20,362 nucleotides of DNA from positions 1 through 20,362 of the forward strand of contig CAZAON010000409.1 of NCBI GenBank assembly GCA_964486655.1. The letters are read 5' to 3'. Position 1 is the stretch's first letter. Every line of letters starts with the position of its first letter. Positions 15,198-20,362 of this stretch are shown in pieces. Source of the DNA: JADKIH01 sp964486655 (GTDB lineage: Bacteria; Bacteroidota; Bacteroidia; AKYH767-A; 2013-40CM-41-45). Under the pieces are notes generated by a model. The model searched no databases, was not told the origin of the DNA, and saw only the letters and a program-made list of their open reading frames with translations. The translations under genes and the position numbers were made by a program.

Positions 15198-16601
15198 TTA
15201 AACAACCACTTCCAGGCCCAGAGATTTTCCTACATTCAGCATAAAGCCATATGCCTCATTGTATTCGTTTTTTATTTCGCCCTCGAGGATAGCTTCTCTG
15301 ATCGCATTTTTTATGATACCCACCTCTTTGCCGGGCTTCAGTCCGAAAGTTTTCATGATATCTTCTCCTGTAACGGGTGGTTGCCAGTTTCTTATGCGGT
15401 CTTTTTCTTCTACTTCCTTGAGTTTTTCCTGAACGATCCTGAAATTCTCTTTGTATTTTTTTATTTTGTATTCATTCTTCGTGGTAATATCTGCGTGACA
15501 GAGTATCATCAGCGGATCGATATCATCTCCGGCATCGAACAGCAGTCTGCGGATGGCAGAATCGGTCACATGTTCTTTCGCGAGAACGATTGGACGCAGG
15601 TGTAATTGAACCAGTTTCTCCACAAATTTCATTTTCTCGTTTAGAGGAAGTTTGAAATGGCGGAAAATGTGCTTCACCATACGTGCTCCTTTATCCTCAT
15701 GGCCATGAAACGTCCATCCCTGGCCTTCTTCAAAGCGTTTCGTTGCCGGCTTTGCGATATCATGAAGTATGGCGGCCCAACGAAGCCACAGATCGTCTGA
15801 ATTCCTGGCGACATTATCCAATACCTGAAGGGTGTGATAAAAATTATCCTTGTGGCCCTTTCCGTTTATATACTCCACTCCGTGCAGCAGACACATTTGA
15901 GGGAAAATGATTTGCAATATTCCGGTAGTAAAAAGCAGATCAAATCCGACAGAAGGCCTGGGCGAAAGAATTATTTTATTCAATTCATCAGCGACTCTCT
16001 CAATTGAAACAATTTTTATTCGTTCCGCATTTTTCTTAATCGCTTTAATAGCTTTCGGATCAATAGTAAAATGCAATTGAGAAGCGAAACGAATGGCCCT
16101 CATCATCCGAAGCGGATCATCCGAAAAAGTGATATCCGGATCAAGCGGGGTGCGAATCAGGTGATTATGTAAATCATCTACTCCGTTGAAAGGATCTACC
16201 AGTTCGCCGAAATTATTTTTTGTGAGATGAATGGCCATGGCATTTATCGTAAAGTCACGACGCTTCTGATCATCATCCAGTGTTCCTGTTTCTACAATCG
16301 GTTTCCGGGAGTCGAGCCGGTACGATTCTTTCCTCGCGCCAACGAATTCAACTTCAAGTCCGTCGTACTTTATCATGGCCGTACCGAAATTTTTGAAAAC
16401 GTTTACATGAATGTGTAGTCTATTGCCGATTCGTTCAGCGAGATCAATTCCGCTTCCTAACACTACTACGTCTATGTCTTTCGAATCACGTTTAAGAAAA
16501 ATATCCCGCACATATCCGCCCACAACGAATGCCTCGCTGTTCAATGCTTCGGCTTCGGCAGCGATGATGCTGAATATTTCGTGCTGGAGGTGTTTCTTCA
16601 C
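15198..16601 (-). CDS. cca: CCA-adding-type tRNA nucleotidyltransferase with HD domain
   Basis: 467 residues, class II CCA-enzyme / poly(A) polymerase family, which builds or repairs the 3' CCA end of tRNA. The head has VVGGYVRD (residues 26-33), the metal-binding Asp42-x-Asp44 in KDIDVVV, and KRRDFTINAMA (113-123) of the nucleotidyltransferase core. The DDPLRMMRAIRFA block (161-173) matches the RNA-binding and nucleotide-recognition region. An HD domain follows, with His280-Asp281 in ILHDIAKP and HGHEDKG at 299-305, so a phosphohydrolase activity is possible. As the only family member seen here it is probably the full CCA enzyme, but an A-adding or poly(A) polymerase variant cannot be excluded. 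The start is GTG at 16601; no in-frame ATG exists nearby, and a poly-C tract lies just upstream in the mRNA sense. Confidence 0.9.
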   Translation of the reverse strand: MKKHLQHEIFSIIAAEAEALNSEAFVVGGYVRDIFLKRDSKDIDVVVLGSGIDLAERIGNRLHIHVNVFKNFGTAMIKYDGLEVEFVGARKESYRLDSRKPIVETGTLDDDQKRRDFTINAMAIHLTKNNFGELVDPFNGVDDLHNHLIRTPLDPDITFSDDPLRMMRAIRFASQLHFTIDPKAIKAIKKNAERIKIVSIERVADELNKIILSPRPSVGFDLLFTTGILQIIFPQMCLLHGVEYINGKGHKDNFYHTLQVLDNVARNSDDLWLRWAAILHDIAKPATKRFEEGQGWTFHGHEDKGARMVKHIFRHFKLPLNEKMKFVEKLVQLHLRPIVLAKEHVTDSAIRRLLFDAGDDIDPLMILCHADITTKNEYKIKKYKENFRIVQEKLKEVEEKDRIRNWQPPVTGEDIMKTFGLKPGKEVGIIKNAIREAILEGEIKNEYNEAYGFMLNVGKSLGLEVVV

Positions 16602-16607
16602 AGGGGT

Positions 16608-16615
16608 GGGGGGGG
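16608..16615. repeat. Homopolymer G8 (C8 in mRNA sense) in front of the cca start
   Basis: Eight consecutive G at 16608-16615, preceded by GGGG at 16603-16606 with one T between. The run lies 7-14 nt upstream of the GTG start, in the place of a ribosome binding site. Such runs are slippage prone. Confidence 0.85.
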
Positions 16616-16644
16616 CAACAGATACTTGATGTGTAGGTAATTTT

Positions 16645-16671
16645 GTTTCGGGTTTCGGGTTTCGGGTTGGG
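16645..16671 (+). repeat. Tandem heptamer repeat GTTTCGG x 3 with G-quadruplex motif
   Basis: Exact GTTTCGG units lie at 16645-16651, 16652-16658 and 16659-16665, followed by GTTGGG. GGG runs at 16650-16652, 16657-16659, 16664-16666 and 16669-16671 are separated by loops of 4, 4 and 2 nt, which satisfies the usual G3N1-7 quadruplex rule on the plus strand. A further G5 lies at 16678-16682. The array sits 44-70 bp upstream of the cca start, with the G-rich strand being the template for cca. Confidence 0.9.
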
Positions 16672-16733
16672 ATAACCGGGGGAGGTCGGTTGGTTTAGAG
16701 GGGTGTTTCAGATTCCATTATTCCATTATTATT

Positions 16734-16748
16734 TTGCAGCGGCTGCAA
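16734..16748. repeat. 15-bp perfect odd palindrome downstream of tsaC
   Basis: TTGCAGC (16734-16740), one central G, then GCTGCAA (16742-16748). It lies 8 bp beyond the tsaC stop. It lacks a T-tract in the tsaC direction and has a one-base centre, so it is not a usual terminator; it may be a protein site or a 3' hairpin. Just to its left is a duplicated TTCCATTA (16713-16728). Confidence 0.45.
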
Positions 16749-16756
16749 GTTACGGA

Positions 16757-17338
16757 TCATCTGCGAATGAATTCTATTTCACCGTTGGTGCGGAGGCGAA
16801 TAATTGTTGATGGCGGATTGTTCATTCTTTCATTTCGTCTCCAGTTGGCTGTATAATCAACTGCATTTACAATTTCAGGATCAATGTCCCTGAATGATGC
16901 GGGAGACGCCTGTCCGCTGATGTTTGCCGAAGTAGAGACTATCGGCTTGCGGAGTGAACCGATCAGGTACTTGCAGAAATCATCTTTTGTAACCCGAATG
17001 GCTATTGAACCGTCTGCCGCAATAAGTTCAGGCGGAAGATTTTTTGCTCCTTCATAAATGATAGTCAATGGCTTTTCAGCATATTCGATCAGAGACCAGG
17101 CCTGTTCGGGAACATTATTTACGTATGTCTGCAAACGCGATTCACTGTCCAGCAGTACAATGAAATTCTTTTCTCCGCTTCGTTGTTTAATATCTATAAT
17201 TTTCTGAATGGCTTCAGGAGAAGTGGCATCGCAGCCTAATCCCCAGATGGTATCGGTAGGGTAAAGTATGACTCCGTTATTTTTTAAAACGTTTGTCATT
17301 TCTTTAATTTCAGGAATGAATTCTTTCTGTTCTCTCAT
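16757..17338 (-). CDS. tsaC: L-threonylcarbamoyladenylate synthase (YrdC/TsaC type)
   Basis: 193 residues. It makes threonylcarbamoyl-AMP from threonine, bicarbonate and ATP for the t6A37 modification of ANN-decoding tRNAs. PTDTIWGLGCDA (27-38) is the family signature, Lys51-x-Arg53 in the KQRSGEKNF segment is the substrate-binding motif, and STSANISG (135-142) is the conserved ATP-site loop. The Sua5-type C-terminal domain is absent, so this is the short YrdC form. The ATG overlaps the stop of the upstream glycosyltransferase gene by 4 bp (ATGA), implying translational coupling in the dapD-glycosyltransferase-tsaC operon. Confidence 0.95.
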   Translation of the reverse strand: MREQKEFIPEIKEMTNVLKNNGVILYPTDTIWGLGCDATSPEAIQKIIDIKQRSGEKNFIVLLDSESRLQTYVNNVPEQAWSLIEYAEKPLTIIYEGAKNLPPELIAADGSIAIRVTKDDFCKYLIGSLRKPIVSTSANISGQASPASFRDIDPEIVNAVDYTANWRRNERMNNPPSTIIRLRTNGEIEFIRR

Positions 17339-18327
17339 GGCAACAATTTCTCGTTAATCTCAATCGAATGTCCGCATTTGAAATGGATGAGCGGACATTC
17401 TTTATAGCCGTGCAATCCGCAAGGTTTACATTCCAGTTTGATTCCGGTCTGAATGATTTTTGAATTTGAGGAAAGCGGACCGAAGCCGAATTCGGGAACA
17501 GTCGAACAATATACTGCGGTGACAGGGGCATTCATGGCACTTGCAATGTGCATGGGAGCTGAGTCGTTTACATAATTCATAACAGAATCTTTCATGAGTG
17601 CGGCTGATTCCAATATGCTCAGTTTGCCGCTGAGATTTATGATGTCTGTTACTCCCGATTTTTTTAAAATGAATTCACAGTAATCGAATTCGGATTCTGC
17701 TCCCAGCAAATATATTTTTGATTTCCTCTTTACATTCAAAAACTGAATGAGTTCAATCCACTTATAGTTGGGAAAAGTTTTAGTATACCAGACTGATGCA
17801 GGGGAGAGGGTAATGTATGATCCGTCTTTATATTTCTTTACGGACTCGAAGTTTTTTTCGGAAGGATATAATTTAGGCAAAGCCGGTTCAATGCCTCCAG
17901 TTAATTCAGCGATTAATGCCTGGTTGCGGTCGATTTCATGAATGCCCGGTTGTACACGATGTTTTACGCTGTGTGAAAATAAAAACGAAAATGGATTTTT
18001 TTTAAAACCATGAGTTCGACCTGCTTTTGAAAAAGCCGTGATAAAACCGCTGGCGCCAAACCGCTGAAGATTTATGACCTCATCGTACCGGTTACCGCGA
18101 ATGATACCAAGAGTTTTGAATAAATTTTTGTACTTATTATTTTTTTTGTCCCACGTTATTATTGTGCGAATGAAAGGATGATTACTAAAAATACTTTCAT
18201 TTCCTTTTCGAACAAGAACATCAATATTCGCATCCATAAATTTGGCATGCAGTTTTTCGGCAACTGCGGTAGATAAAATTGCGTCGCCCAAAAATGCAGT
18301 CTGGATGATAAGAAAGGACTTACTCAT
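17335..18327 (-). CDS. Glycosyltransferase family 9 (LPS heptosyltransferase-like)
   Basis: 330 residues with the two-domain GT-B layout. The N-terminal IQTAFLGDAILST (8-20) is the family's GDxxLST loop. The C-terminal donor site shows SPASVWYTKTFP (175-186) and NDSAPMHIASAMNAP (254-268), matching the NDSGxxH motif of ADP-heptose:LPS heptosyltransferases, although Ala replaces Gly. Cys300, Cys303, Cys311 and Cys318 form the CxPC...CP...C cluster common at the end of these enzymes. It should add a sugar to a lipopolysaccharide core or another cell-surface glycan; the donor sugar is not readable from sequence. It starts 2 bp after dapD and overlaps tsaC by 4 bp. Confidence 0.92.
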   Translation of the reverse strand: MSKSFLIIQTAFLGDAILSTAVAEKLHAKFMDANIDVLVRKGNESIFSNHPFIRTIITWDKKNNKYKNLFKTLGIIRGNRYDEVINLQRFGASGFITAFSKAGRTHGFKKNPFSFLFSHSVKHRVQPGIHEIDRNQALIAELTGGIEPALPKLYPSEKNFESVKKYKDGSYITLSPASVWYTKTFPNYKWIELIQFLNVKRKSKIYLLGAESEFDYCEFILKKSGVTDIINLSGKLSILESAALMKDSVMNYVNDSAPMHIASAMNAPVTAVYCSTVPEFGFGPLSSNSKIIQTGIKLECKPCGLHGYKECPLIHFKCGHSIEINEKLLP

Positions 18328-18329
18328 TC

Positions 18330-19136
18330 TTATACAGGTATGCTGAATTCCCTCAGCACATCATTAAGTGAAGTTTTTTTATCGGTGCTTTCTTTGCGTT
18401 TACCGATTATTAAAGCGCAGGGAACGCCGTATTCACCTGCAGGATATTTTTTGGGATAGGTGCCCGGAATAACGACTGATCCGGCCGGCACAAAACCTTT
18501 AAATTCTTTTGGTTCCTGACCGGTTACGTCAATGATTTTTGTTGACATGGTAAGAACGACATTGGCGCCGAGAACGGCTTCTTTCCCGACCCTCACGCCT
18601 TCCACGACAATACATCGGGAGCCAATGAAGCAATTATCTTCAATAATGACAGGAGCCGCCTGCACCGGCTCAAGTACTCCGCCTATTCCAACCCCTCCGC
18701 TCAGGTGAACATGTTTTCCGATTTGCGCACAGGAACCAACTGTTGCCCAGGTGTCAACCATAGTCCCTTCGTCGACATAGGCTCCGATATTTACATACGA
18801 AGGCATCATGATAACCCCTTTAGCCAGGAAGCTGCCATAACGGGCGATGCCATGAGGAACGACCCTTACGCCTTTTGCGGCATAGTCTTTTTTGAGCAGC
18901 ATTTTATCATGAAATTCCATCGGACCGGCATGTAAGGTTTCCATTTGCTGAATAGGAAAGTACAGTATCACTGCCTTTTTCACCCAGTCATTTACCTGCC
19001 AGCCATTTCCGGTTGGTTCGGCTACTCTGAGGCTGCCACTGTCGAGAAGTTCGATAATTTCCCGGATCGTGCTTTGGGTCTTTGAATCCTTAAGCAACTC
19101 ACGGTTAAGCCATGCATTTTCAATTATTTCCTTCAT
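18330..19136 (-). CDS. dapD: 2,3,4,5-tetrahydropyridine-2,6-dicarboxylate N-succinyltransferase
   Basis: 268 residues, close to the usual about 270. DapD transfers succinyl from succinyl-CoA to tetrahydrodipicolinate in the succinylase branch of lysine and meso-diaminopimelate synthesis. An alpha-helical N-terminal domain ends in EPTGNGWQVNDWVKKAVILY (40-59), a strong family signature. A left-handed parallel beta-helix of hexapeptide repeats follows (about 100-205), with MVDTWATVGSCAQIG (126-140) and the Gly-rich GGVGIGGVLEP (147-157), ending in the CoA-binding C-terminal tail. It is the first gene of a three-gene minus-strand operon and divergent from ruvX across 100 bp. Confidence 0.97.
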   Translation of the reverse strand: MKEIIENAWLNRELLKDSKTQSTIREIIELLDSGSLRVAEPTGNGWQVNDWVKKAVILYFPIQQMETLHAGPMEFHDKMLLKKDYAAKGVRVVPHGIARYGSFLAKGVIMMPSYVNIGAYVDEGTMVDTWATVGSCAQIGKHVHLSGGVGIGGVLEPVQAAPVIIEDNCFIGSRCIVVEGVRVGKEAVLGANVVLTMSTKIIDVTGQEPKEFKGFVPAGSVVIPGTYPKKYPAGEYGVPCALIIGKRKESTDKKTSLNDVLREFSIPV

Positions 19137-19207
19137 CCGGCAAAGAAAATTCTTTTTTCAGTAAATGGAAAGGTATATTTCGAATTACTACAGCAAAAAA
19201 CTTAAAC

Positions 19208-19215
19208 TATATTTG
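19208..19215 (+). promoter_or_regulatory. Bacteroidota -7 promoter element for ruvX-def
   Basis: TATATTTG is an exact TAnnTTTG, 22-29 bp before the ruvX ATG, predicting a leader of about 15 nt. A near copy, TATATTTC, lies 34 bp upstream at 19174-19181. No convincing -33 TTTG is seen at the expected distance. Confidence 0.5.
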
Positions 19216-19236
19216 CGAGGCTTTTATTATTGAGAA

Positions 19237-19659
19237 ATGTCCCGAATTATTGCGATTGATTATGGAACCAAGCGGACCGGACTGGCGGTGACAGATCCCA
19301 ATAAAATAATAGCGACTGCTTTAGACACAATTCATTCGACGAAAGTGATTGATTATTTGAAAGATTACGTGAAACGGGAGCCGGTGGAATGTTTTGTAGT
19401 TGGAGAACCTAAACAAATGGATTATACACCTTCTGAAATTACACCACACATAAACGGTTTTATAAAAAAACTGGCAGAAGCGTTTCCGGCTATTCCGATT
19501 CGTCGTATTGATGAGCGATTCACTTCGAAAATGGCCATGCAATCGATGCTGGTTGATGGCAGTACGAAATCGGACAGGAGGAATAAGGAGTTGATCGATC
19601 AGCGCAGTGCGGTAATTATGCTTCAGTCTTATCTCGAAAATCAAAGTCACAATTCATGA
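19237..19659 (+). CDS. ruvX: RuvX/YqgF-family nuclease (putative Holliday junction resolvase / pre-16S rRNA nuclease)
   Basis: 140 residues with an RNase H-like fold, the normal family length. Catalytic acids are Asp8 in AIDYGTKRTGLAV, Glu57 in VVGEP, and Asp121 in DQRSAVIMLQ; RIDERFTS (90-97) is the conserved DERxTS motif. In E. coli YqgF matures the 5' end of 16S rRNA, and a role in recombination has also been proposed. The stop overlaps the def start by 4 bp (ATGA), so the two are coupled. Confidence 0.95.
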   Translation: MSRIIAIDYGTKRTGLAVTDPNKIIATALDTIHSTKVIDYLKDYVKREPVECFVVGEPKQMDYTPSEITPHINGFIKKLAEAFPAIPIRRIDERFTSKMAMQSMLVDGSTKSDRRNKELIDQRSAVIMLQSYLENQSHNS

Positions 19660-20210
19660 TTTTACCAATAGTTGCATACGGAGATCCGGTACTTAAAAAG
19701 CGAGCAAAGGAAATCGACAAAACTTATCCCGATTTGAAGAAACTAATCGAAGATATGTATGAGACGATGTATAACAGCAGCGGAGTAGGACTTGCCGCTC
19801 CTCAGATCGGTTTGTCTATTCGTTTATTTGTTATTGACGGTGCTCCTTTCGAAGAAGTGGAAGTCATGGACTTTAAAAAAGTCTTTATTAATCCGGTTAT
19901 AAAAGAAGAATCGGGAAACCCCTGGAAATTTAATGAGGGATGTCTGAGTATTCCCGGAATAAGAGAAGACGTTCAGCGTCCGCCGGTCATAGACATTGAG
20001 TACTTCGATGAGAACTGGGTTAAACAGAAAGAAACAATTTCAGGGCTGGCGGCAAGAATCGTCCAGCATGAGTATGATCACATAGAAGGAGTGCTTTTTA
20101 CAGACCGCATTTCACCGTTTCGAAAAAGACTATTGAAAAACAGGCTTGTTGATATCAGCGAAGGAATTGTGGATGTGGATTATAAAATGAAATTTTACAA
20201 AAAGAAATAA
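19656..20210 (+). CDS. def: Peptide deformylase
   Basis: 184 residues. It removes the N-formyl group from nascent proteins. All three family motifs are intact: GVGLAAPQIG (43-52), EGCLS (94-98, with metal ligand Cys96), and QHEYDH (137-142, with metal ligands His138 and His142 and catalytic Glu139). It overlaps ruvX by 4 bp and is followed 23 bp later by a lipoprotein gene, probably in the same transcript. Confidence 0.98.
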   Translation: MILPIVAYGDPVLKKRAKEIDKTYPDLKKLIEDMYETMYNSSGVGLAAPQIGLSIRLFVIDGAPFEEVEVMDFKKVFINPVIKEESGNPWKFNEGCLSIPGIREDVQRPPVIDIEYFDENWVKQKETISGLAARIVQHEYDHIEGVLFTDRISPFRKRLLKNRLVDISEGIVDVDYKMKFYKKK

Positions 20211-20233
20211 CACACACTTAAAATAAAAAAAAT

Positions 20234-20362
20234 ATGCGTTTACCGGTTCTTCTCATTTTACTTTCATTCTTAGCATCCTGTCAGTCTAAAAAGGATAAAC
20301 TGATAGAAGATATTAAAACGGGTGAGACAAAGTTATTTAATGACAGTGTAAAGATGATGAAT
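20234..20362 (+). CDS. Lipoprotein, N-terminal fragment (cut by window end)
   Basis: The 43 codons visible from ATG 20234 encode a short signal peptide with the lipobox LASC, so Cys16 should be lipidated. A charged, helical stretch follows (QSKKDKLIEDIKTGE). In other Bacteroidota a TPR-type lipoprotein often follows def, but not enough sequence is present here to show repeats. The A-rich 23-bp spacer after def holds no terminator. Confidence 0.8.
   Translation, partial: MRLPVLLILLSFLASCQSKKDKLIEDIKTGETKLFNDSVKMMN

Noticed and set aside
16645..16671. Heptamer array as a CRISPR or telomere-like end
   Set aside because: There are no spacers, the unit is only 7 bp, and ordinary chromosomal genes lie on both sides.

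Overview
The window looks like a chromosomal segment of a member of the Bacteroidota, outside the classic gut Bacteroides. The clues are a giant secreted PKD-repeat protein ending in the gliding-motility-associated (type IX secretion, type B) C-terminal domain, several gene starts preceded by exact matches to the Bacteroidota -7 element TAnnTTTG, weak or absent Shine-Dalgarno sequences, secreted M14 and M16 metallopeptidases, and a Bacteroidota-style dapD / ruvX / def neighbourhood. No rRNA, tRNA, CRISPR array, transposase, integrase or phage gene was seen. The genome cannot be named from this sequence alone.

Layout, left to right. (1) Positions 2-3394: the 3' part of a modular surface or secreted protein, closed by a strong intrinsic terminator. 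(2) 3542-4810: a PLP-dependent alpha-oxoamine synthase-type enzyme. It converges with zero spacing on a single-domain response regulator (4811-5236, minus), which is divergent from a membrane histidine kinase (5444-6826). The shared 207-bp gap holds a near-perfect 22-bp palindrome and a 10-bp direct repeat. A small unknown protein follows, then a second intrinsic terminator. (3) 7338-8817: an overlapping pair encoding a di-heme cytochrome b561-type membrane protein and a membrane-anchored molybdopterin oxidoreductase, a probable envelope redox module. (4) 8865-13481: divergent secreted M14 carboxypeptidase and M16 peptidase genes only 30 bp apart. (5) 13517-17338, all minus: miaA, a pRiA4b ORF-3-like acidic-tailed protein, a CCA-adding-type nucleotidyltransferase and tsaC, three of which act on tRNA. 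TsaC is translationally coupled to a family 9 glycosyltransferase, which is preceded by dapD, so dapD-glycosyltransferase-tsaC forms a tight operon. (6) 19237-20362, plus: ruvX and def overlap by 4 bp and lead into a lipoprotein gene cut by the window end.

How the parts relate. Much of the right half is housekeeping: tRNA maturation and modification (MiaA, CCA enzyme, TsaC), lysine/peptidoglycan precursor supply (DapD), surface sugar addition (glycosyltransferase), rRNA processing or recombination (RuvX) and N-terminal maturation (Def). The left half is envelope-facing and more lineage specific.

The least expected signals are non-coding. Three intergenic gaps carry triplicated 7-bp repeats of shared consensus RRTTWCG, all in the same orientation. 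One of them forms a textbook G-quadruplex motif next to a poly-G tract at the start of the CCA enzyme gene. Four genes need non-ATG starts (TTG or GTG). No complete, plainly new multi-gene system is evident.
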